Assembly (NCBI GenBank): GCA_963853835.1
Contig: OY970830.1
Coordinates: 44,891,966 to 44,955,965 of the forward strand
From: Calendula officinalis
Lineage: Eukaryota; Streptophyta; Magnoliopsida; Asterales; Asteraceae
Reading direction: 5' to 3'
Length of the DNA stretch: 64,000 nucleotides
Part shown: piece by piece, positions 34,001 to 46,200 of the stretch
Layout: each line of letters starts with the position of its first letter
Numbering within the stretch: the stretch's first letter is position 1
Position numbers and translations under genes: made by a program
Notes under the pieces: model-generated
Databases searched by the model: none
What the model was told of the DNA's origin: nothing
What the model saw: only the letters and a program-made list of their open reading frames with translations

Positions 34001-35404
34001 CCATTATAACTACTACATGTCCATTACTCATATCGATGGCCCTTGAACCATTATAACTACTAGCCATGACCAATAGCCTATAGATATCCATATTAAAAGT
34101 AATAGGTGTCCATTACCCATAACAATTGTCCCTGAACCATTATAACCACTAGATGTCCATAACTGATACTGATTGCCCTTGAACCATTATAACTACTAGC
34201 CATGTCCATTAGCCTACAGATATCCATTTTACAAGTAATAGGTGTCCATAACCCATCACCATGGTTCTTGAACCATTATAACCACTAGATGTCCATAACT
34301 GATACTGATGGCCCTTGAACCATTATAACTACTAGCCATGACCAATAGCCTCTAGATATCCAATTTACAAGTAATAGGTGTCCATAACCCATAACCATGG
34401 TTCTTGACCCATTATAACCACTAAATGTCCATATCTGATACTGATGGCCCTTGAACCATTTTAACTACTAGCCACGACCAATAGCGTATAGATATCCATT
34501 TTACAAGTAATAGGTGTCCATAACCCATAACCACTACATGCATGTCCATAACTGATACTGATGGCCCTTGAACCATTATAACTACTAGCCATGACCAATA
34601 GCCTCTAGATATCCAATTTACAAGTAATAGGTGTCCATAACCCATAACCATGGTTCTTGAACCATTATAACCACTAGATGTCCATAACTGATACTGATGG
34701 CCCTTGAACCATTATAACTACTAGCCATGACCAATAGCCTATAGATATCTATTTTACAAGTAATAGGTGTCCATAACCCATAACCATGGTTCTTGAACCA
34801 TTATCACCACAAGATGTTCATAACCGATACTGATGGCCCTTGAACAATTATAACTACTCGCCATGACCAATAGCCTCTAGATATCCAATTTACAAGTAAT
34901 AGTTGTCCATAACCCATAACCATGGTTCTTGAACCTTTATAACCACTAGATGTCCATAACTGATATTGATGGCCCTTGAACCATTATAACTACTAGCCAT
35001 GACCAATAGCCTATAGATACCCATTTTACAAGTAATAGGTGTCCATAACCCATAACCATTGTCCTTGAATCGTTATAACCACTAGATGTCCATAATAGAT
35101 ACTGATGGCCCTTGAACCATTATAACTACTAGCCATGTCCAATAGCCTACAGATATCCATTTTACAAGTAATAGGTGTCCATAACCCATAACCATGGTTC
35201 TTTAACCATTATAACCACTAGATGTCCATAACTGATATTGATGGCCCATTATAACTAGTAGCCATGACCAATAGCCTATAGATATCCATTTTACAAGTAA
35301 TAGGTGTCCATAACCCATAACCATGGTTCTTGAACCATTATAACCACTAGATGTCCATAACTGATATTGATGGCCCATTATAACTAGTAGCCATGACCAA
35401 TAGC
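31066..35404 (+). repeat. 4.3-kb satellite segment, copy 2 of a direct duplication
   Basis: Copy of 25655-29993 at +5,411. Very high identity implies recent duplication. Satellite continues without a break after 35404. Confidence 0.85.
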
Positions 35405-36629
35405 CTATAGATATCCATTTTACAAGTAATAGGTGTCCACCACCCATAACCAATGCCATTGAACCATTATAACAACTACATGTCCATAACTCATATCGAT
35501 GGCCCTTGAACCATTATAACTACTAGCCATGACCAATAGCCTATAGATATCCATTTTAAAAGTAATAGGTGTCCATTACCCATAACAATTGTCACTGAAC
35601 CATTATAACCACTAGATGTCCATAACTGATACTGATGGCCCTTGAACCATTATAACTACTAGCCATCACCAATAGCCTATAGATATCCATTTTACAAGTA
35701 ATAGGTGTCCATAACCCATAACCATGGTCCTTGAATCATTATAACCAATAGATGTCCATAACTGATACTGATGGCCCATGAACCATTATAACTACTAGCC
35801 ATGTCCAATAGCCTACAGATATCCATTTTACAAGTAATAGGTGTCCATAACCCATAACCATGGTTCTTGAACCATTATAACCACTAGATGTCCATAACTG
35901 ATACTGATGGCCCTTCAACCATTATAACTACTAGCCATGACCAATAGCCTCTAGGTATCAAATTTACAATTAATAGGTGTCCATAACCCATAACCATGGT
36001 TCTTGAACCATTATAACCACTAGATGTCCATAACTAATACTGATGGCCCTTGAACCATTATAACTACTTGCCATGACCAATAGCCTATAGATATCTATTT
36101 TACAAGTAATAGGTGTCCATAACCCATAACCATGGTCCTTGAATCATTATATCCACTAGATGTCCATAACTGATACTGATGGCCCTTGAACCATTATAAC
36201 TACTAGCCATGACCAATAGCATATAGATATACACTTTCTAAGTAATAGGTGTCCATAACCCATAACCATGGTTGTTGAACCATTATAACCACTACCATAA
36301 CTGATACAGATGGCCCTTAAACCATTATAACTACTAGCCATGACCAATAGCCTATAGATATCGATTTTTCAAGTAATAGGTGTCCATAACCCATAACAAT
36401 GGTCCTTGAACCATTATAACCACTAGTTGTCCATAACTGATACTGACGGCCCTTGAACCATTATAACTACTAGCCCTAACCAATAGCCTACAAATATCCA
36501 TTTTACAAGTAATAGGTGTCCATAACCCATAACCATGGTTCTTGAACCATTATAACCACTAAATGTCCATAACTGATACTGATGGCCCTTGAAACATTAT
36601 GACTACTAGCCATGACCAATAGCATATAG

Positions 36630-39600
36630 ATATCTATTTTACAAGTAATAGGTGTCCAAAACCCATAACCATGGTTCTTGAACGATTATAGCCACTAGAT
36701 GTCCATAACTGAAACTGATTGCCCTTCAACCATTATAACTACTAGCCATGACCAATAGCCTATAGATATCCTCATTACAAGTAATAGGTGTCCATAACCC
36801 ATAACCATGGTTCTTGAACCATTATATCCACTAAATGTCCATAACTGATACTGATGGCCCTTGAACCACTATAACTACTAGCCATGACCAATAGCCTATA
36901 GATATCTATTTTACGAGTAATAGGTGTTTATAACCCATAACCAGGGCCCTTGAACAATTATAACCACTAGATGTCTGTAACTAATACCGATGGCCCTTGA
37001 ACCATTATAACTACTACCCATGACCTATATAGATATCTATTTTACAAGTAATAGGTGTCCATAACCCATAACCATGGTTCTTGAACGATTATAGCCACTA
37101 GATGTCCATAACTGATACTGATGGCCCTTCAAACATTATAACTACTAGCCATGACCAATAGCTTCTAGATATCTGATTTACAAGTAATAGGTGTCCATAA
37201 CCCATAACCATGGTCCTTGAACCATTATAACCACAAGATGTCCATAACTGATACTGATGGCCCTTCAACCATTATAACTACTAGCCATGACCAATAGCCT
37301 ATAGATATTCATTTTACAAGTAATAGGTGTCCAAAACCCATAACCATGGTTCTTGAACCATTATAACCACTAGATGTCCATAACTGATACTGATGGCCCT
37401 TGAACCATTATAACTACTAGCCATGACCAATAGCCTATAGATATCTATTTAACAAGTAATAAGTGTCCATAACTCATAACCATGGTTCTTGAACCATTAT
37501 AACCACTAGATGTCCATAACTGATACTTATGGCCCTTCAACCATTATAACTACTAGCCATGACCAATAGCCTCTATATATTCAATTTACAAGAAATATGT
37601 GTCCATAACCAATAACCATGGTCGTTGAACCATTATAACCACTAGATGTCCATAACTGATATTGATGGCCCTTGAACCATTATAACTACTAGCCATGACC
37701 AATAGCCTATAGATATCGATTTTACAAGTAATAGGTGTCCATAACCCATAACCATGGTCCTTGAACCATTATATCCACTAGTTGTCCATAACTGATACTG
37801 ACGGCCCTTGAACCATTATAACTACTAGCCCTGACCAATAGTCTATAGATATCCATTTTACAAGTAATAGGTGTCCATAACCCATAACCATGGTTCTTGA
37901 ACCATTATAACCACTAAATGTCCATAACTGATACTGATGGCCCTTGAACCATTATAACTACTAGCCATGACCAATAGCATATAGATATCTATTTTACGAG
38001 TAATAGGTGTTTATAACCCATAACCATGGCCCTTGAACAATTATAACCACTAGATGCCTGTAACTGATACCGATGGCCCTTGAACCATTCTAACTACTAC
38101 CCATGACCTATATAGATATCTATTTTACAAGTAATAGGTGTCCAAAACCCATAACCATGGTTCTTGAATGATTATAGCCACTAGATGTCCATAACTGAAA
38201 CTGATGGCCCTTCAACCATTATAACTACTAGCCATGACCAATAGCCTATAGATATCCACTTTACAAGTAATAGATGTCCATAACCCATAACCATGGTTCT
38301 TGAACCATTATAACCACTAAATGTCCATAACTGATACTGATGGCCCTTGAACCACTATAACTACTAGCCATGACCAATAGCCTATAGATATCTATTTTAC
38401 GAGTAATAGGTGTTTATAACCCATAACCATGGCCCTTGAACAATTATAACCACTAGATGTCTGTAACTGATACCGATGGCCCTTGAACCATTATAACTAC
38501 TACCTATGACCTATATAGATATCTCTTTTACAAGTAATAGGTGTCCATAACCCATAACCATGGTTCTTGAACGATTATAGCCACTAGATGTCCATAACTG
38601 ATACTGATGGCCCTTCAACCATTATAACTACTAGCCATGACCAATAGCTTCTAGATATCCGATTTACAAGTAATAGGTGTCCATGACCCATAACCATGGT
38701 CCTTGAACCATTATAACCACAAGATGTCCATAACTGATACTGATGGCCCTTCAACCATTATAACTACTAGCCATGACCAATAGCCTATAGATATTCATTT
38801 TACATGTAATAGGTGTCCATAACCCATAACCATGGTTCTTGAACCATTATAACCACTAGATGTCCATAACTAATACTGATGGCCCTTGAACCATTATAAC
38901 TACTAGCCATGACCAATAGCCTATAGATATCTATTTAACAAGTAATAAGTGTCCATAACTCATAACCATGGTTCTTGAACCATTATAACCACTAGATGTC
39001 CATAACTGATACTTATGGCCCTTCAACCATTATAACTACTAGCCATGACCAATAGCCTCTATATATTCAATTTACAAGAAATATGTGTCCATAACCAATA
39101 ACCATGGTCGTTGAACCATTATAACCACTAGATGTCCATAACTGATATTGATGGCCCTTGAACCATTATAACTACTAGCCATGACCAATAGCCTATAGAT
39201 ATCGATTTTACAAGTAATAGGTGTCCATAACCCATAACCATGGTCCTTGAACCATTATAACCACTAGTTGTCCATAACTGATACTGACGGCCCTTGAACC
39301 ATTATAACTACTAGCCTTGACCAATAGCCTATAGATATCCATTTTACAAGTAATAGGTGTCCATAACCCATAACCATGGTTCTTGAACCATTATAACCAC
39401 TAAATGTCCATAACTGATACTGATGGCCCTTGAACCATTATAACTACTAGCCATGACCAATAGCATATAGATATCTATTTTACGAGTAATAGGTGTTTAT
39501 AACCCATAACCATGGCCCTTGAACAATTATAACCACTAGATGCCTGTAACTGATACCGATGGCCCTTGAACCATTATAAGTACTACCCATGACCTATATA

Positions 39601-39700
39601 GATATCTATTTTACAAGTAATAGGTGTCCATAACCCATAACCATGGTTCTTGAACGATTATAGCCACTAGATGTCCATAACTGATACTGATGGCCCTTCA
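36630..39700 (+). repeat. 1,486-bp tandem higher-order repeat (array 2)
   Basis: The variant landmark GAGTAATAGGTGTTTATAAC occurs at 36915, 37998, 38401 and 39484. The first and third, and the second and fourth, are each 1,486 bases apart. A shortened module with GACCTATATAGATATC follows each landmark. Approximate limits were set by where the offset match decays. Confidence 0.7.
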
Positions 39701-40992
39701 ACCATTATAACTACTAGCCATGACCAATAGCTTCTAGATATCCGATTTACATGTAATAGGTGTCCATAACCCATAACCATGGTCCTTGAACCATTATAAC
39801 CACTCGATGTCCATAACTGATACGGATGGCCCTTCAACCATTATAACTACTAGCTATGACCAATAGCCTATAGATATCCATTTTACAAGTAATAGGTGTC
39901 CATAACCCATAACCATGGTTCTTGAACCATTATAACCACTAGATGTCCATAACTGATACTGATGGCCCTTGAAACATTATAACTACTAGCCATGACCAAT
40001 AGCCTATAGATATCTATTTTACAAGTAATAAGTGTCCATAACCCATAACCATGGTTCTTGAACCATTATAACAACTAGATGTCCATAACTGATACTGATG
40101 ACCCTTCAACCATTATAACTACTAGCCATGACCAATAGCCTCTAGATATTCAATTTACAAGTAATATGTGTCCATAACCCATAACCATGGTCGATGAACC
40201 ATTATAACCACTAGATGTCCATAACTGATATTGATGGCCCTTGAACCATTATAACTACTAGCCATGACCAATAGCCTATAGATTTCCATTTTACAAGTAA
40301 TGGGTGTCTATAACCCATAACCATGGTCCTTGAACCATTATAACCACTAGATGTCCATAACTGATACTGATGGCCCTTGAACCATTATAACTACTAGCCA
40401 TGACCAATAGCCTATAGATATCCATTTTACAAGTTAAAGGTGTCCATAACCCATAACCATGGTTCTTGAACCATTATAACTACTAGATTTCCAGAACTGA
40501 TATTGATGGCCCTTGAACCATTATAACTACTAGCCATGACCAATAGCCTATAGATATCCATTTTACAAGTAATAGGTGTCCATAACCCATAACCATGGTC
40601 CTTGAACCATTATAACCACTAGATGTCCATAACAGATACCGATGGCCCTTGAACCATTACAACTACTAGCCATGACCAATAGCATATAGATATCCATTTT
40701 ACAAGTAATAGGTGTCCATAACCCATAACCATGGTTCTTGAACCATTATAACCACTAGATGTCCATAACTGATACTGATGGCCCTTCAACCATTATAACT
40801 ACTAGCCATGACCAATAGCCTATAGATATCCAATTTACAAGTAATAGGTGTCCATAACCCATAACCATGGTCCTTGAACCATTATAACCACTAGATGTCC
40901 ATAACTGATACAGATGGCCCATGAACCATTATAACTACTAGCCATGTCCAATAGCCTACAGATATCCATTTTACAAGTAATAGGTGTCCATA

Positions 40993-41002
40993 ACCCATAA
41001 CC
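40993..41002 (+). repeat. Left target-site duplication of LINE copy 2
   Basis: ACCCATAACC, matching 46191-46200. This word occurs in every monomer, so the repeat alone is weak. However, the satellite phase breaks exactly here and resumes at the same word after the A-tail, as a target-site duplication requires. Confidence 0.6.
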
Positions 41003-41489
41003 ATGGTAGAGTCAAATATGGCATGGTATGCGTGTGTTGACTTGTTGACCTTTTCTCTCAAGGTTGGTGATTTCTGAAACGTGGTTTTCGACGGCGGGTT
41101 CTTCAATTTCTCTTCTGATTTCGTTTTTTTCCTGGTATTCATCGTTAATCTTTCAATCATTACCACAATTGTTGGATTATATTGTTAAGATTACGGTTTT
41201 TCATTAGAGATTGTCAAAACAAAACCCTACATCCGATTACTATAAACCCTACGTTCGTTTTTCTCAAAATGAACCCTACGTTCGTTTTTCTTCTAAAACC
41301 TACGTTTGTTTATTGTTAGATTTTATGTTCGTTTGTTTCATCTGATTCTGATTGTTAGTTTTCCTGATTCTATCAAAACCCTACTTGGTCCATAGTTGAT
41401 TACCGATCTTGAAAGATTTGGTAATTATCTGGTTTGATTAGGTGCCGATCTTATAACTACACTTAGGGTTTTTTGTCTGCATTCGTTTT
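41003..41489 (+). other. 5' UTR of LINE copy 2
   Basis: About 490 non-coding bases, alignable at the start with the copy 1 5' UTR. Between about 41222 and 41335 it holds several degenerate tandem copies of a word like AACCCTACGTTCGTTTTTC. No specific promoter element could be recognised. Confidence 0.7.
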
Positions 41490-43151
41490 ATGGAGGAGGA
41501 TACGAATGACACAGGTCAAGGACCTAATTCTCTTGCTGCGAAATTGAAGAATATTGACGGTAAAATTATGGGGAAATCTGGAAATATTCTATTTCCACGC
41601 AGTGCTATTCGTGGACAGGTATTGCTGCCTTCTTCAGGTGCAGTTCGAGCAATGGCACCTGGTGCTATTCTTTCTAATACCCAAGTTCAGCCACAATCAG
41701 ACTTGGTTGCTGAAGAAACTCCTGGTTCAAGGAATAAAGAGACTTCGGGATCAGGTGATAAAGAAAATGTACCCCAAAAACCATCTTATGCCTCGGTTAC
41801 TAAGAGTATGGGAGATGCCACAAAGATTAATTTTCGAAAAATTCATGCTCCCGAGAATGATGGAGACATTGATGTCACAATACCCATTGAATCTGTTAAA
41901 GAAGTTGCAAAAAGGTTTTCGAACACGCTGTATGGTTATTTCCTGGGTAAACGCCTAGCCTTCCCAATTGTGGAATACTTTGTCAGGAATGTATGGAGTA
42001 AGTTCGGGCTGAAGAGAGTTATGATGAATGCTAAAGGCTTCTTTTTCTTTAAATTTGACACACATAAAGGGTTGGAGAATGTGCTTGAAAACGGGCCATG
42101 GATGATTCGCAATAACCCAATTATCCTTAAAGAATGGTCCCCTAATACCACTCTAACAAAAGAAGACCTTACTAAAATTCCTATTTAAGTAAAATTTCAT
42201 GATGTTCCAATGGCTGCATTCACGGATGATGGGTTAAGTATGATTGCCTCAAAGATAGGTACACCGAAAATGTTAGATTCCTATACTAGTACGATGTGCG
42301 TGGAATTATGGGGCCGTAATAGCTTTGCTAGGGCCTTAATTGAGATTGACTCGGATACTGATCTAAGGGATTCTCTTCTAATAGCAATCCCATCCATTGA
42401 CGGACCAGGTGTTTCTAAAGAGAGGGTCCGTCTTGAATATGAATGGAAACCTCCAAAATGCTCTCTTTGCAAACTATTTGGCCACACCCTGGAGGGCTGC
42501 CCGAAAAATACAAAGACACAAGAGAAAGAAGTAAAAACGGTGGACGATGGTTTTCATTTAGTTGGGCAGAAAAATCGTAAGATGAAGACTCGTTCAAACT
42601 TTCAGTATCGGCCCAAGGTTAGTAACAATAATGATATCAGAACTAGTTCCGGGTCGGATTATACCAAGCCGAGAAAGCAAGCTGCATACAGTAATAGTGT
42701 AAATAATGAGGGTCACCATTATGTTACACCTATTGTATGTAATAATATGAACAGTAACAGTGTAGAAAATACTACACCTATTGTTCACCTTGATGCCCGA
42801 ATGAAAAACAAATTGGATGCTAATAGTAATAGTGCTGATGATACCCAGTGTCATACTTCACCTACTATTAGTAAGTTTGATCCTACTCCGAGTGGCTACA
42901 GTAATAGTGTAGATGGTGTGAAAAACATGCACCATGCTAGACCTAATGTTCCACGTAAGGAGGGATCTTCTAATCAGTCCATGTCTGTGAATATTCTGAT
43001 CTCAAATGGGTATGATGTTCTTAGTAGCCCTGAGGAAAATGATGATGAAGTGGCTGATTTAAACAATGAAACTTCCAAACTTATGGGCTCTTCAGTCGTG
43101 AATGCAAAAAAGGGGGCAAGCACTCCCTCTGATGAGGTTTTCAATGCTTAG
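41490..43151 (+). pseudogene. LINE ORF1, copy 2, with one premature stop
   Basis: The frame is homologous to copy 1 ORF1 and almost the same length (554 codons including the stop), starting at the ATG at 41490. The DUF4283 region, the VPMAAF/IGTPKMLD stretch and a CCHC knuckle (CSLC...GH...GC) are all present. A TAA at 42186-42188 replaces a conserved tryptophan codon just after the DUF4283 region. The frame then stays open to the stop at 43149-43151, which suggests recent loss. The C-terminal tail again has four SNSV/TPI-type repeats that form inverted repeats in the DNA. ORF2 overlaps its last 8 bases. Confidence 0.9.
42686..42954 (+). other. Array of four hairpin repeats inside LINE ORF1, copy 2
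   Basis: Counterparts of the copy 1 array. H1, 42686-42739: outer ATACA/TGTAT, middle GTGTAA/TTACAC, inner ATAATG/CATTAT. H2, 42750-42786: outer GAACA/TGTTC, middle GTGTAG/CTACAC, 6-nt loop. H3, 42820-42871: outer CTAATAGTA/TACTATTAG. H4, 42892-42954: outer GTGG/CCAC, inner ATGGTG/CACCAT. Outer stems differ from those of copy 1 but are again complementary. The pairing is directly visible; the role is unknown. Confidence 0.7.
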
Positions 43152-44666
43152 CCTAGCTTCATGGAACATAAGGGGTCTGAATCACTCCCCTAAACAAAAA
43201 GAGGTTCGTTAGGTGGTTGTAGAAAACAAGTTGAGCATATGTGCAATTCTAGAATCGCATGTAAATGTAGTAGAAGTCTATGATGTGTGCAAGAAAGTGT
43301 GTGCTAGTTGGAAGTGGTCTTCAAACGGTCATTTGTGTGATAAAGGCTCTCATATCATCCTAGGTTGGGATGAGAATTTGGTGGATGTTATGATTCTTTC
43401 TCAGTCAAATCAAGTCATTCATGTCCAGATTGTTACGAAAAATGATAGGAAATCTTTTTTCTGTTCTTTTATTTATGCGGCTACCTATTATACGGATCGT
43501 CGAGTGTTATGGCAGAATCTGAACGCTCATAGCACGCTTATGGAAGATAAACCATGGGTTGTTAGGGTGATTTTAATGTCTCACTTAACATTGAAGATCA
43601 CTCTTGTGGTGGATATCAGCCTAATATTGCGATGCGAGAATTTCGGGAGTGTGTCAACTTCGCAGGATTAATGGACATCAATAGTATCGGTCTTCATTTC
43701 ACTTGGAATCAAAAACCCCAAGTCTCCAATGGTACTCTGAAGAAAATTGATCGTATCATGGGGAACTAGAAATTCATTAATTTCTTCCCTAGTTCTTTGG
43801 CCATTTTCCACCCGTATCGTATTTCAGATCATACTCCGTGTATCTTGCGCATCCCTGATGTTTCTAAATTTCAGCCTAAGCCCTTCAAATTCTTCAATTT
43901 GTTGGCTGAAAAGGAAGGTTTTAGGGACATTGTGTCTAAGGCTTGGAAGACCAGATTTAAGGGATGCGCGATGTATAAGGTCGTTAAAAGATTGAAAGAA
44001 GCAAAATCTCCTCTTCGCAAATTTCTAAGGGACCAAGGAAACCTGCACTCTAAAGTTAAATTTTTTCGAGTTGAGTTAGATGCAGTTCAGGCTGCCATTG
44101 ATAAAAGTCCCCACTGCCCATTGTTGCGGGAGGAGGAAGCAAGTTACTTAATTGCTTACAAAGCTGCAGTGTTAGATGAAGAGCGTTTTCTAAAACAAAA
44201 ATCAAAAATAGAGTGGCTAAGGGTGGGTGATTCGAACTCCACCTATTTCCACAATGCAGTTAAGAGTAAATGCCATAGAAACAGAATTGATGCTATCACG
44301 GACGGGTCAAATATTCTGTATGAAGGAAAGGATGTGGCAGCTGCGTTTGTTACTCATTATCAAAACTTCCTTGGTATAGCAGGAAATGTTTCTCCTTTGG
44401 ACACTCATGATTTATTTTCCAACACTATTGACCCGCTAAAGGCAGAATATATGGTTCGGGAAGTAACTGTTGATGAAATAAAGAGTGTTGTTTTCTCTAT
44501 TGGCAATGATAAAGCTCCCGGGCCTGATGGATTTACAGCTATGTTTTTTAAAAAGGCGTGGGATATTGTGGGAGATGATCTGTGTTGTGCAGTCCGTGAG
44601 TTCTTTGACAACGGTAAACTCCTTAAAGAGGTTAACCATACTATTCTGGCATTGATCCACAAGTAA
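43144..44666 (+). pseudogene. LINE ORF2 5' part, copy 2 (endonuclease and start of RT)
   Basis: It starts at the ATG at 43144, overlapping the ORF1 stop as in copy 1. A TAG at 43210-43212 replaces a glutamine codon. Compared with copy 1, one base is missing at about 43555-43570, in the GDFNA region of the endonuclease, shifting the frame. A further TAG stands at 43767-43769. From there the frame is open through the SDHTP motif, the linker and the first reverse transcriptase motif (KAPGPDGF near 44510) until the LINE sequence stops at about 44662, within the segment that reads LALIHK. Satellite follows at once. It cannot encode a working protein. Confidence 0.9.
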
Positions 44667-45560
44667 TAATAGGTGTCCATAACCCATAACCAAGGCCATT
44701 GAACCATTATAACCAGTACATGTCCATCACTCATACCGATGGCCCTTGAACCATTATAACGACTATCCATGACCAATAGCCAATAGATATCCATTTTACA
44801 AATAATAGGTGTCCATAACCCATTAACCATGGCCCTTGAACCATTATAACCACTAGATGTCGATAAGTCATATCGATGGCCCTTGAACCATTATAACTAC
44901 TAGCCATGAGCAATAGCCAATAGATATGCATTTTACAAGTAATAGGTACCCATAACCCATAACCAAGGCCATTGAATCATTATAATCACTACATGTCCAT
45001 AACTCATATCGATGGCCCTTGAACCATTATAACAACTAGCCATGACCAATACCCTGTAGATATCCATTTTACAAGTAACAGGTGTCCATAACCCATAACC
45101 ATGGTCCTTGAACCATTATAACCACTTGATGTCCATAAGTGATACTGATGGCCCTTGAACCATTATAACTACTAGCCATGACCAATATCCTGTAGATATC
45201 CATTTTACAAGTAATAGGTGTCCATAACCCATAACCATGGTCCTTGAACCATTATAACCACTTTATGTCCATAACTGATACTGATGACCCTTGAACCATT
45301 ATAACTACTAGCCATGACCAATAGCCTATAACATATCCATTTTACAAGTAATAGGTGTTCATAACCTATAACCATGGCCCTTGAACCATTATAACTACTA
45401 GATGTCCATAACTCATACCGATGGCCCTTGAACCATCATTACTACTAGCCATGACCAATGGCCTATCGATATCTATTTTAAAAGTAAATGGTGTCCATAA
45501 CCCATAACCATGGCCCTTGAACCATTATAACCACTATATGCCCATAACTGATACTGATGG
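44663..45560 (+). repeat. 136-bp satellite block replacing the LINE RT core
   Basis: About 0.9 kb of satellite in the usual orientation within LINE copy 2. The left junction lies at a CACAAGTAATA word in module C, and the right junction at a GATGGTCC word in module A, where a few bases fit both partners. The LINE segment lost is about 1.75 kb, judged from copy 1. No gene is present. Confidence 0.9.
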
Positions 45561-45963
45561 TCCTCCTGATTCCCACGCTCACTTATTTTTTGAGTGTCCT
45601 TATTCTTCTGAAATATGGGGTAGGATTCGCCGGCTAGCAGCGATTGATGTTAGTAATCCCTTTTTTGCGGATATTGTAGCGTTTCTCATTCCGCTTTCTA
45701 GGGGAAGGTCTGCGAGAAGTCTGATTGCTAGAGTGTCGCTTGCTGCTACTACTTATTTTATTTGGCGCGAACGGAATGCTCGGATATATTCCAAGAAGCC
45801 TAAAACCCATATGCAGCTGTATGACGAAATTATTGTCACTATTCGGCTAAAGTTGTTGTCTATGAGATTTAAGAAGAAGACGGATCAAGTGCAAATGATG
45901 CTGAATAATTGGAAGCTCCCGAAGTCGGTAGTTTTATATGATCATGTTGATCAAACGTTGTAG
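45559..45963 (+). pseudogene. LINE ORF2 3' remnant, copy 2 (zf-RVT tail)
   Basis: It resumes with a SHAHLFFEC motif, the second half of the zf-RVT zinc-binding module, and runs open to the stop at 45961-45963. It aligns along its length with copy 1 from about 15393 to 15771 (shared LSRGRSA, ATTY.IW.ERNAR and KTHMQL motifs) and has a few extra C-terminal residues. It is cut off from the rest of ORF2 by satellite. An open frame through the satellite junction from 45517 is accidental. Confidence 0.88.
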
Positions 45964-46190
45964 TTGTTTGCTTTCTCTAACTGCGTGGTCTGTTATGTTT
46001 ATTTTTTTGTAGTTAGAGTTAGTTGCTTGTTTGCTTAGGGTTTGTTTATGGCATCTCATAAACATAGGTAGTCTTGGTTGTCGAGCGTCTATGCTTGCGG
46101 TTAATGTGGTGTTTTAACCACATTCCTTTGTACTTTATTTGTTTGTGATTAATACATTTTACCGGGGTAAACCCTTACCCAAAAAAAAAA
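45964..46190 (+). other. 3' UTR and A-tail of LINE copy 2
   Basis: It aligns with the copy 1 3' UTR. It ends in GGGTAA (46165-46170) and TTACCC (46175-46180), a 6-bp stem with a 4-nt loop, then ten A residues plus one shared with the target site. Confidence 0.8.
46165..46180 (+). other. 3'-terminal hairpin of LINE copy 2
   Basis: Same stem as in copy 1 with a shorter loop, immediately before the A-tail. Conservation between diverged copies supports a role in reverse transcription priming; this is inferred. Confidence 0.6.
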
Positions 46191-46200
46191 ACCCATAACC
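46191..46200 (+). repeat. Right target-site duplication of LINE copy 2
   Basis: ACCCATAACC after the A-tail, matching 40993-41002. The exact limits are blurred by the A-run and by the word being common in the satellite. Confidence 0.6.

Larger units (their letters stand above)
35405..41002 (+). repeat. 136-bp satellite array 2, right part
   Basis: Direct-orientation monomers up to LINE copy 2. Compared with array 1, many monomers here carry CCATGGTTCTTGAACC and GATATCTATTTTAC variants, so this is a distinct satellite subfamily. No genes are visible. Confidence 0.93.
41003..46190 (+). mobile_element. L1-like LINE, copy 2 (decayed, RT core replaced by satellite)
   Basis: Same family as copy 1, with the same 5' UTR start, ORF1, ORF2, 3' UTR and terminal hairpin, but clearly diverged from it. 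ORF1 has one stop. The ORF2 endonuclease has two stops and a frameshift. The segment equivalent to copy 1 about 13630-15390, which includes the catalytic reverse transcriptase motifs, is missing and replaced by about 0.9 kb of 136-bp satellite. It ends in an A-run of 10-11. Confidence 0.92.

Noticed and set aside
45517..45558. Start of the 148-residue frame at 45517 taken as a real N-terminus
   Set aside because: The first 14 codons are satellite. Homology to LINE ORF2 begins only at about 45559, so the ATG is accidental.
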